From: Dactylonectria macrodidyma
Lineage: Eukaryota > Ascomycota > Sordariomycetes > Hypocreales > Nectriaceae
Assembly: GCA_020744425.1 (NCBI GenBank)
Contig: JAGMUV010000003.1
Coordinates: 310,001-374,000 of the forward strand
Reading direction: 5' to 3'
Length of the DNA: 64,000 nt
The position numbers were made by a program, and so were the translations under genes. This document shows positions 10,546-19,686 of this stretch, piece by piece (position 1 is the stretch's first letter; each line of letters starts with the position of its first letter). Below the pieces are notes generated by a model. It was given only the letters and a program-made list of their open reading frames with translations. It made no database searches and was not told the DNA's origin.

Positions 10546-12564
10546 TCACCATGACCCCTTGAGTCTAACTTCGAGAATCGCGGAGACGCCAGATTGCACC
10601 TTTGCAACCGCCTCCGGTAATAAACGACCCAGATCCTCACTAGTAGAAACAATTCCAGCCCATGCCTCCCCTCCTGATGCAGCCTTGGCGATACCGGAGA
10701 AATCGGGCGTAGGCGAGAAGGAAATGTTAAGATCTTCGTTCGAGACTTTGGACCCGTATCCATCTGGATGGACCAATGTGAGTGAGTTCCGAGGCGCGTT
10801 CCATCCTACACAGGTTAGTCCGATAACATTGAAGGACGTCTGAGAAGAAAGAACTAGGAAATACACACCTTTGTTACTAAGAACAACAGTCAACGTTGGC
10901 AGCCCATACCTCCGAGCAATCCAATACACCGTGCTTGGAACTCCAAACATGTAGGTCCCATCGCCCACGATAAGCGTCACGAAGTTTCCTTTTCCTTGGC
11001 CACCAGCCAGCCAATCTGAAGCCAGCTTGACGCCAATGGTACCGCCTCCCGACCAGCCGAGACCGCCTCCACCACCGTTGATGAGATGGCCCGGCTGATC
11101 GACCTGGAGCTGCTCATAGATGTAAGGGGCATTGGTGACAGCCTCAACACACCAGATCGTGTCCGTGGGACATGATTTCCGGAGCTGGGCGCAGAGATAA
11201 GACGTGCCTACGGGCGAAGATGGGTCTGCTGGTGCTTCTGCAACTTTTGCGAGGTTGTCGAGGCGTTGTCGATGCGATATCTCGAGCGCCTCCCACCGGC
11301 TGATGTATGGCTCCAGAGCTTTAAGACCAGAATAATGCGGGTGTTGACCAACGTAGTCGTTGAGCTGCCGCAACGCACTCTCCGAGTCGGCGCGATATCT
11401 TCTAAAAGCAGGGATGTAGTGCAAAGGCATATTCTGCTTGAGCGGATCAACATCGATGTGGATGATCTTTGCATCAGCCCGCGGTTTGCATTGGGTTGGA
11501 ATCCAAGGCACGTCGCAATCGATGACAAGAATTGCGTCGGCCTGCTTGATACTCTCATGCTTTCCGATGCCGACGCCTAGGAATGCCCGGTGGCTCCAAG
11601 GGAAGCAAACGTCACTGCCAAGGGCGTCTAGGACGGTTGTACCTGGAACAGCCTCGACCAGCTTCACCAACTCTGCGACAGTAGCGTGGTTGCGGCCAGT
11701 ATAGCCGACAATGATCAAGGGCCTTTCTGCTACAGCCAAAAGGGAAACAATAGTTTTCAGTGCCTCAGTAGGCAATCCAGTTGGAGAAACACTTCCCCAT
11801 ACGTCTTGGTCCAGGTGATACGGCGTAATCTCTTCTTCCATAACCTCCCTTGCGCCAACAATGTATGACGGGCCCTTGGGATCGCTAGTCGCAAACTGCA
11901 GTGCCCGGTTCAACACCTGCTTGATGTTTTTCCCAGTCTTGAACTCGCCGTTGAAGCGACAAAACTGCGACACGATCTGCTTCTGATCCGGGGCATCTTG
12001 AAGCCAGTGGATGTATTCAGTGCGAGATCCACGCATCTCGCCCTCCAAGGTAAAAGGTGAGAGGCCAGCGAAAATTAGAACCGGGCAGCGAGCGACAGAT
12101 GCGTTGTGCATGGCGCAGCCCAGCATCTGAGTGCCGACGTCAACGTGGACCAAAACACATTGAGGCTTGCCTGTCAGGCGAGCAAATCCATCTGCCATGG
12201 ACATGGCTACCATCTGGTTATGACCTGTCAGATATCTTCTACAGATAGATCCATGACACATAACCTACTTCGTGCGGGCATGTTATTACTCTGGGAAACT
12301 TGACACCCTTAAGATGAGCCCCATGAGCCAAGGCCTCCATGATGGCGGGGTGGTCAGATCCCAGGTTCACAAAGACATGAGTGACACCGGCCTAAGTGAT
12401 GGGTTAGCGTAGGGAGTCGCCAGAGTCTAGCTAAACATATGCATACCTCCCAAAGCCCTTCAAAGAATGCAAACGATGCTGAGTATTTTTCCCTGCACAA
12501 CCGTGTTAGCAACATCTCCAGCTAACCTTCAATCACCATGACGGCCCACTTACAAGGTATCCAT
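10546..12564 (-). CDS. ThDP-dependent 2-oxoacid decarboxylase/carboligase (benzoylformate decarboxylase or acetolactate synthase-like)
   Basis: Five exons (12564-12554, 12492-12447, 12391-12269, 12213-10869, 10805-10546) encode 594 residues; the phases close exactly. The first coding exon is only 11 nt. The N-terminal PYR domain has GAGVTHVFVNLGSDHPAI-type sequence and the catalytic Glu60 in CPHE, with an intron directly after it. The PP domain has the ThDP/Mg motif GDGTYMFG near residue 475, ending at SNKG-WNAP, where a 63 bp stop-free intron interrupts the motif. The family cleaves or joins carbon next to a 2-oxo acid. With a 2-hydroxyacid dehydrogenase and an aldehyde dehydrogenase adjacent, decarboxylation of an aryl-glyoxylate to an aldehyde is the simplest reading. 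An anabolic acetolactate synthase is less likely: there is no organelle presequence. Confidence 0.85.
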
Positions 12565-13859
12565 GTCTAGGAATATCACAGGTCGACTGCTAAGAGGTAG
12601 AATCAAGGGTTGGGCAATATGATCTCATACACCAGAAGAACATATCACTTTCGCTACATGTTTTATGTCAAGGAATTTCCTCATTCAGTTCTTCTCCCAG
12701 ATACCGGAGCGGATAAGATCAAAGAGCCACATGCTGATCGGAACGAGCTTCCGAATTGATGTGGGTCCATACCGGAATGACGTAGCACACCAAGACGCGG
12801 CAGAGCAAATGCCGGAATAAGAGCATCTTGGATGTAATTGTGAAGCAAAGGTAAGATGAGAGACCTGTAGCATTATCCGAAGAAGGTACTGTATTTTCCA
12901 CGATCGAATGCTAGCTTCCGACGAAGCCCCGGTAGCTCCTCGTCATGTCATGGGCCGCGTCAACATGATCAATCCGCCACAATCTACCAGCCCTATTCTA
13001 TGTGAAGAGACGGTATTATTTAGTCCTTGCCTTCGTCCTCCTCGCCGTCCATCAAGCCGCCTGTCGGTTCCCCCGTATTCACAGGGGATAGCAGTTCAGG
13101 TGTAGGTAGATTGTCCAACCTCAACGACATCATCGATCCAAGTGCATCCGAGTCAGCCATATCTCTAGCGATAAATAGTTGCTTTCCCCCAGACTAGATA
13201 GATAGAAAAGGCAAGATCTTCCATCATCACAAACCATCCCGACCAGTTTATCCTGTCTCGTGGTGTGTATCCGACATGTTTCGAACACCAAACCCCTGTG
13301 ATAAAGGTTCCATGGGCCAATTTCTCACGACGGGTCAAGCCGAATAATCATCCACATCCTTTTTTTTTTCCTTTTTTTTTTCTTTTGCAGTCCCCGTGAG
13401 AGCTTAGATTGAGTCGTTCGATTGAGACTTGAGAGTATCTTATTTTATAACGTTAAACCCCATGATGTTTCCCGACTTTGGATCGAAGCTCTGATTCGTC
13501 CCTCTGTATCACTAGTCAATTTGCCACCTACTATAAATATTGAATGAATTCCGTCGTAAGTTGTTCCCGGCGCAGAGTTGCCGTGCCCAGCAAACTTGGC
13601 AGTGTGAGACCCACTGAGAGCTGAAGTGATACAGCCAACACAGCCTACCTCGGCCCCAAGAATGGATACTAGCATTACGAATTCAGGCTTGGCCCGCTAC
13701 GCCACTATTGGGTTAGTAGTGGTCTGACTAATTCTGCCTAAATGCATCTCAAGAATCCCCCAACCGCCGCACTCTCTTGTTCGCGATACGGGAGTTTTGC
13801 AAAGCAAGGCGATTCGCTTTCGCTCTTATACACGGTTTTGGTTTCACGCAACCCGGCAG
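12565..13859. other. Intergenic region with a poly-pyrimidine tract
   Basis: 1.3 kb between the divergent ThDP enzyme and the next gene. It has interrupted T runs around 13360-13385 followed by TTTTGCAG. No protein-coding frame shows conserved features. The pyrimidine tract could be promoter sequence. Confidence 0.4.
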
Positions 13860-14838
13860 ATGCCATTCGACTCCCTGTCTAAGCTAGCAGCTGCTAGCAA
13901 GGCCGCAGGTGGAGCCGCCTACACATCCATCTCCAAGAAATGGTACATTCACAGCCTGAACTGTTCCGTAGCATCCGAATGGACAAACGCTGACGAGGAC
14001 GTAGGGGAAAGCGAAGAGACCGCAACGTCCCGGGAGTAATAGATGACAAGAGAGCAGAAGAAATCCGACTCAGAAATGAGTTTCTCAACCTCATCACGTC
14101 CAAGCTAACGGGCGACTCGGTGTCCGAGATGGCTCCATTAGTGCACGACGACAACACCAACCACCGCGCCGTCTTCCTCGTCACGGAGCCCATCACCTTT
14201 GGCAAGTTTGAGCTGTCGGAAAAGACTTACTCGCTATTGGCTAAGCACATCGGCATGAGCCTGGACAGCGTAAGCCACTGGGCCGTCTGCGTCATCGACC
14301 GCGGCCTCGAACCGTGCTACTGCTACGATCTCATGAGCGACCGCCTCGAGTTTTACGCGCTGGGAAAGAACTACTTTCGCGTCAACGAAATCACGCCGGA
14401 GTTTGTGCAGACTTGGAGCTCGTGCTACTATGTGGGAGAAACTACTAAGACGCATACCGAGATTCAGCAGCTGGGTAAGTAGTCTGGCCAGGCGGTCGTG
14501 TCCGTTTACTAACTTGCATCGTAGGCCTCGCTCACATGGCTCTGAACCCGAACTACCGTCTCTTATCCAACAACTGCCAGCACCTAGTAGATTCACTCGT
14601 CAAAGAGCTGTGCAACGGCAAAGTCATCAGCCAGGCGAAGCTAGAAGAGGAACTATCTCTCGCTTCTCCCAAGATTGCGCGGGATCTCATTGTCGCCAAA
14701 TTTCGGTCAAGAAAGGAGGCGAAAAAGCTAAAAGAGGAGAACGAGGACAGCGATAGTGAGACGATCAAGGACTTCTTTGAGAATTGGAAGAAAAAGGGAT
14801 GGAGAGATGGCCGAAGTTCTAAAGACGGCTCGGAATAA
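13860..14838 (+). CDS. Putative papain-like thiol hydrolase (PPPDE/LRAT-like), unknown substrate
   Basis: Three exons (13860-13942, 14005-14474, 14525-14838) encode 288 residues. The first intron (62 bp) has its CTGAC branch 10 nt before the acceptor; the second (50 bp) has TTTACTAAC. The core holds SHWAVCVID, then YCYDL, and about 85 residues later YRLLSNNCQHLVDSL. A His on one strand followed by NNCQ at the start of a helix is the arrangement of PPPDE and LRAT/NlpC-type cysteine hydrolases, so a His/Cys dyad is plausible. The C-terminal 60 residues are strongly charged (Lys/Glu-rich), possibly a coiled coil. Family assignment is by motif only. No signal peptide is seen. Confidence 0.65.
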
Positions 14839-15268
14839 TGGGAAAGAGCATGGTTTGCTCGAAGGGCACTGAAGGCGGGTTTATAGAATTCTCGGGACCG
14901 GACGGATTTCTAGACATGGTAAGCTCAGGAGAGCGTGGGCGGCCCTGGGGATCCAGGTGGCGTTAACAATACCCGCAGTCGTTTACATATCCTAATAGAT
15001 GTTGCATCACAACTGGCCATGGTTCATGTTGAAGAGGGCCTCATCTACGTATGATGAAATCGTGACACTGGGGAAAATTGTGTTCAGCGAGAAGATGGCT
15101 CACTCACTTAAGTTAAGGAACCTCATAGATATCTAGGCTCATGCAAATTCAAAAACACAATCAGTTTCATAATTTCAAATAGTAATCAGACTCAAGATCG
15201 TTCACAAAGGCAGGATAGATACTCCCATCGCTGCAACATCGAGCCGTCCGTTTCCAACCCTCCTTGCC
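14839..15268. other. Convergent intergenic spacer
   Basis: 430 bp between convergent genes, AT-rich toward the right, consistent with two 3' UTRs. No other feature seen. Confidence 0.45.
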
Positions 15269-16522
15269 TCACGTAGTTCTCGTCATCTTCACCTTGCTCA
15301 GCCCAGAGCCCCCATCATCTCTTGTTGAGCTCGCAGCAATCTCATACTTGGTATCTGCCCCTGCGGCAGCCGCAACTGTCACTGTCCTAGTCCGACTCCC
15401 AGTATTCCACGCCGTAGTGCCGACCTTGCGAATGCTCCACTCGATGCCGGCGTCGGCCTCGAGCGACACACGCATCTTCTGTCCGGCCTTGATGGGAAAT
15501 ATTTGAACCGAGCCCTTCCAGGCGTTGATGGCCACCGTCTTGGAGTATGTGCCGCCGACGGTGGAGATGCTGACGACGGAGTGAGCTCTTTCTGGAGGGC
15601 TGTTGAGGGTGGCTATCTTCTGGCCGTTGGGGTACTTGATGGTCTTGTCCTTGCAGGCGAGGATGAAGCTGTGGAAGAGCTTGGGCGTGATCTTGCCGTC
15701 GGTGGACAGCGACGTGCGCTCTTGATTGTACGTCACCTTGTTGGGATGCGACTTCATCCAGTTGTGCACATCCGTAGGCGTCCAGTTGGCAAGTCCGTCA
15801 ACAAAGTGGAAGAAGAGCGCAGTGGCGTCGCTGTTCTGATAGAAGGGGATACCGTGCGAGTATTCCTCGGGATATAGCCCACGGTTGAGTATCGCCGTCG
15901 TCGCTGGGTAGGAAAGGCCGTCGAAATAGCGAGCCACGCCGCGTCGCCACCACTCGTTGCCGTCGGTCCAGGTAGTGACGGTCGAGCGGTGGAACTGCTC
16001 GACGCACTGGTACATGCCCTTGATGACTTCCTTCTGCAGGGCCAGCAGAGGGTAATTGGACTGGCTGGACGGGTAGACGATCAAGATGTAGCACGGGCTC
16101 TTGGTCCCAGAGTTATCGTCGTCCACTTGCACCCTGTCGCCGAGGACGCCCGATACGAAGCCGAGGTTGATTGTCAGAGGGCCGGCCAAACCGCCAAAAG
16201 TAGGGATGCTCTTCTTGATAGCCGCTCCGACGCCGTTGACAATCTCACTGTACCGCGAGTCCTGCTGCCAAGCACCAGGGACCTGATAGAGGCGTGCAGT
16301 GGTAGAGCCATGCGTGTACGTCTTGGTCAAGGCGTTGCTGCAAGCGCTTCCGGCTAGATCCTGGGCGCTGTCGGGCAGAGCGCCCTTCCAGAGGGGACAT
16401 GTGAAGGACTGTCTAGCCTCGATGCGAGGGAGGATAGAGGAGGGTTCGGGGGCTGGCGCTGAGAGACCCGGGGCAGTCCAGGCGGCGAAGAAGACAAGAA
16501 ACTTGGTCGGATGCAGCATCAT
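15269..16522 (-). CDS. Secreted gluzincin-like protein with degenerate active site
   Basis: Single-exon gene of 417 residues. Residues 1-22 form a signal peptide (hydrophobic LVFFAAWTAPGLSA). Basic residues near 33-37 could be a maturation site. In the middle, CVEQFHR (173-179) and EWWRRGVARYFDGL (190-203) sit where gluzincin metallopeptidases have HExxH and the WWxEGxAxY segment supplying the third zinc ligand. Here the first His is Val174 and the third-ligand Glu is Arg194, leaving Glu175 and His178. The last 100 residues look like a beta-sandwich. The fold relation is inferred from these two spaced motifs; if right, the protein is probably a non-catalytic binder. Confidence 0.7.
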   Translation of the reverse strand: MMLHPTKFLVFFAAWTAPGLSAPAPEPSSILPRIEARQSFTCPLWKGALPDSAQDLAGSACSNALTKTYTHGSTTARLYQVPGAWQQDSRYSEIVNGVGAAIKKSIPTFGGLAGPLTINLGFVSGVLGDRVQVDDDNSGTKSPCYILIVYPSSQSNYPLLALQKEVIKGMYQCVEQFHRSTVTTWTDGNEWWRRGVARYFDGLSYPATTAILNRGLYPEEYSHGIPFYQNSDATALFFHFVDGLANWTPTDVHNWMKSHPNKVTYNQERTSLSTDGKITPKLFHSFILACKDKTIKYPNGQKIATLNSPPERAHSVVSISTVGGTYSKTVAINAWKGSVQIFPIKAGQKMRVSLEADAGIEWSIRKVGTTAWNTGSRTRTVTVAAAAGADTKYEIAASSTRDDGGSGLSKVKMTRTT

Positions 16523-17331
16523 GGACGATTGTAAGTGGGAGGGTATTAGACAACCGAGGAAAGTTTACCAACTAAGGCACGGATCGGTTGACGAAGGAGA
16601 CGCAAACAGAAAAGAAGGGCCAAAGCAGCTTGACGACGGACTTATAATAACATCACCAACCACCTACCACCTGCCAAGAAACCCAGGCATCCCACAATAG
16701 CCTTATAATAGACTCATAATAAACTTAAGCATTAGCCCGTCAAGCTCAGGGGGCCTCGCATGACCAACGGTTTCTTCCTAGGCATCATTCACTCGCTCTG
16801 CATCCACACTGCATCCACCAACGCCAACACCAACACGTAGCGCGAAATCTCTTCTTTCACTGCAGGCATCGACGGCATTGGCTGGTTGGCGAAATGACGT
16901 GGCGGCGCCACGCTCGACTGAAGCTAGTTCTGGTTGGACAGGTTGTCGCTGGTTGGACGCCATCGCGGGTCACAGCCTCACAAGCTGAAACCGAGGCCGG
17001 TGCGACTTCCGAGCCAAGACGGCGGATGGCAAGATGGAGCTGAATCGAGGCCTTTCAGGCAGATGAATGAAGCAGTGAAGGAGCAGACATTTTTGTCTAA
17101 AATGATGAGGGTGGTTTTTGGGATTTGCTGAAACGCCGCTGTAATGAGAGGCTCGTGGTGGTACAAAGAGACGCAAATATCTCACATCCTGCTGTTGGTT
17201 ACATCGATCTTTTCACTAGCGGGTTCTCAGTCTCATTGCGTCAATGCAAAAATATCGGTAGTCCATTTAATCTCTGTATCCCATTGTCTATTCGATAACC
17301 GCGGCCATTTCAGTGGCCTCTCCTAACATAT
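16523..17331. other. Intergenic region
   Basis: 0.8 kb upstream of the secreted protein gene and downstream of the macrodomain-SirTM gene, both on the minus strand. No coding or repeat structure is supported. Confidence 0.4.
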
Positions 17332-19104
17332 CTAACCCAAAAGCTCCTCTACAACCCTTTTCAAATCCCCCTCAATACTCGTCGCCAGCCCCTTCTCCTC
17401 CAACTCAAACGGCACCGCCACCTCTTGTCCCAGCCCAGCCCGCACAAGCTTGATATTCCCGTCCACCTCGGAGACAAGATCCTCGTTGGGCCATCTCAGC
17501 ACACCGGGAGTATTCATGCCCGCGCCGAGCTCCAAGATGACAACCTTTTTCTTCTCGCGACGCATCCGCCTCCGCCATGCGTTCCATCGGTTTTCAGCTT
17601 CTCTAAACGGCGTGAAGTTGAACCAGGCCCCTGCTCGCACGCAGATGGACATTTTGCTGCCGCAGAACCGGCATATTGGGATCTTGGCTGGATCAGCGAG
17701 TGTCTGAGTTGTCGGGTCCAACGATGACAAGGCGTCTGATACCAGCGGCCATGATTCAACGACAGCTTCCGGTCTGCAGTTCTTTAGACACTGCAAAACA
17801 GAGTACGATCCCTGGGGAGTTGACAGCTGCTCAGCAGGCCAGCCGTTCTTCAGAAAGAACCCATCAGCATTCGACGTGCGCACATGCGCATCCGGTCCAA
17901 ACTTGGCAAGCCTAGCGATGAGCCTCTGGTAAGTGGGTGATTTAGGCCACGTCTTGACCATGTTCAGATGCGTAAAGAAATATCCCCATCGATCCTGCTC
18001 CGACGCCCAGCCATCGAATCCAAACACGCTGTAGAGCATCCGTAGACCGTACTTGAGAAACCCAGGGAAATGCTGTTTGAACAGGGTCGGCGACGTGTAG
18101 TCTAGGCCTTCAGTAGCTGATAGCCCAGCGCCAGCGCAGACGAGGATGGCGTCTGCAGAGTTGAGCCACTGACGCGCTCGACTTAGTGAATCTGACTGAA
18201 CAAGAGGCGGTATAATATTGTCAGGATATGGGCTCCATCCGTCCGGCAGCGATCCGAGCAAGCTGCTATAAATCTCTGCATCGGCATCCGTAAACGTGTT
18301 GAAGATGACATCCGTAATCGTCGTCGAATCGTGTTGCCGCAACCACGAGAAGACAGAATCAACGGCGATTTTCGCGGCTTGCTGCGCCGGAAAGGCAAAC
18401 AGCCCCGTCGAAACACAGCAGAGCGCGATGGACTTTCTCCCGTCTTCGCCAGCGGGCAGCGACTCCAGCGCGTCGAGGATAGATTCATAGCATCGAGACA
18501 GCTGTCGCACTTGCTCATCTGTCGGAGCGGCGCCTCGGACCAGTTGCGGTCCAACAGTATGGATGACAAACGGGCTGGGCAGGCTATAACCACGAGAAAC
18601 GAGAGCTTCTCCTGGTTCTAAATCGCTGTCTCTGGCTTGCATAATCTCGAAGCACTCTGCTCGTAACCGAGGCCCAGCCCATGTATGGATGATGTTGTCG
18701 ATACATCGATGCGTGGGCTGAAAGCACCCCAGCATCTGACCATTGGCAGCATTCGTGATGGCCGTGACATCCGCAAGCGTAGTAATATCCCCTTTCCAAT
18801 GGCTAATCCTGACATCCGAAGCAGTGCCTCGATTGAATATCGCCAGCGGCGTCAACGACGCAGCCTTTGTCAGCAGCTGGTGGGATTTCCGAAGCGCAAG
18901 GATGACGTCGAGGTGCTGGAGGATGTGTTCTGGCAAGGCTGGTACTGGTGGCCGTACGCAGAGTAGCTCTTGAAGAATCCTAAGTTTTGATGAAGTCTCT
19001 AAATGGTCCAGGTGTTGTTCGTATTGCTGGATTTGCTCGATGAAAGATCGGTTGTGGTGGGACTGGGCCTCTTTGAAGAGGTACAGTAAGGTGTCATCCA
19101 ACAT
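17332..19104 (-). CDS. Macrodomain-SirTM fusion (ADP-ribosyl hydrolase plus class M sirtuin)
   Basis: Single-exon gene of 590 residues from the first ATG. Residues 1-98 are helical and unassigned. A macrodomain spans about 99-283: HWKGDIT, then TNAANGQMLGC, where C127, H132 and C134 (LGCFQPTHRC) match the zinc-binding subclass linked to SirTM, and the STGLFAFP loop. A Sir2-type Rossmann domain spans about 308-553: CAGAGLSATEG, TSNADGFF (Asn412), TPQGSYS (Gln431) and Cys pairs C439/C443 and C478/C481 for a structural zinc. The usual sirtuin catalytic His is absent; Asn plus Gln at these places mark SirTM proteins, known in bacteria as mono-ADP-ribosyltransferases encoded next to a macrodomain. 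Fusion of the two in fungi has been noted before. No lipoyl-carrier gene, the bacterial target, is nearby. Confidence 0.88.
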   Translation of the reverse strand: MLDDTLLYLFKEAQSHHNRSFIEQIQQYEQHLDHLETSSKLRILQELLCVRPPVPALPEHILQHLDVILALRKSHQLLTKAASLTPLAIFNRGTASDVRISHWKGDITTLADVTAITNAANGQMLGCFQPTHRCIDNIIHTWAGPRLRAECFEIMQARDSDLEPGEALVSRGYSLPSPFVIHTVGPQLVRGAAPTDEQVRQLSRCYESILDALESLPAGEDGRKSIALCCVSTGLFAFPAQQAAKIAVDSVFSWLRQHDSTTITDVIFNTFTDADAEIYSSLLGSLPDGWSPYPDNIIPPLVQSDSLSRARQWLNSADAILVCAGAGLSATEGLDYTSPTLFKQHFPGFLKYGLRMLYSVFGFDGWASEQDRWGYFFTHLNMVKTWPKSPTYQRLIARLAKFGPDAHVRTSNADGFFLKNGWPAEQLSTPQGSYSVLQCLKNCRPEAVVESWPLVSDALSSLDPTTQTLADPAKIPICRFCGSKMSICVRAGAWFNFTPFREAENRWNAWRRRMRREKKKVVILELGAGMNTPGVLRWPNEDLVSEVDGNIKLVRAGLGQEVAVPFELEEKGLATSIEGDLKRVVEELLG

Positions 19105-19686
19105 CGTTGCGGCAGAGCTGTACAATCCACAAAATGTGATGGACGAAAGTGAGTAAATGTGACAAGAAAGATGGCCTAAATTATAAAGAACCCATTTGGA
19201 ATCATTTCAACTCCAAATTCCGATGATAAACATGATGACGGAAACGGGGGCCATTGTCAGTCATAGCTTGGCCATCCCACTCGGCACATCCCACATCCCA
19301 CCGGCCAAGTCAAACACAGGGCGTCAAGGGGTAGGGAGCATTGTCGGGCATCCCACATGCCCACTCGTAACAGACGGGTGTCTAATAACATCGTCTCAAT
19401 GTTCAAGGGAACTTGTGTCAACATGAGAAAAGGTTTTAGAATATGCATTGAGACTTCACACTGCAGTCTTGCATCTTAAGTCACTGGCTCACAAAGGTAA
19501 TGGAACAAGTTATTGAACCCATGGTATGATACCAGGGAGGAAACTAATTAAGCAGCAAGCTAGCCTAGCTATCTCTAGTCGGTAGGCGGTATCTGAGAAT
19601 TTCAAATGCGACAATACGGAAACATGTGGCCAAGTCGAGACCAAGGCGGGTCAGACGAGGTTATAACCACTAACCAGATTGCTAAC
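19105..19686. other. Intergenic region
   Basis: About 0.58 kb holding the fusion gene's promoter and the permease 3' UTR. A short repeated word, CATCCCAC, occurs three times at 19270-19355. Nothing else stands out. Confidence 0.4.
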
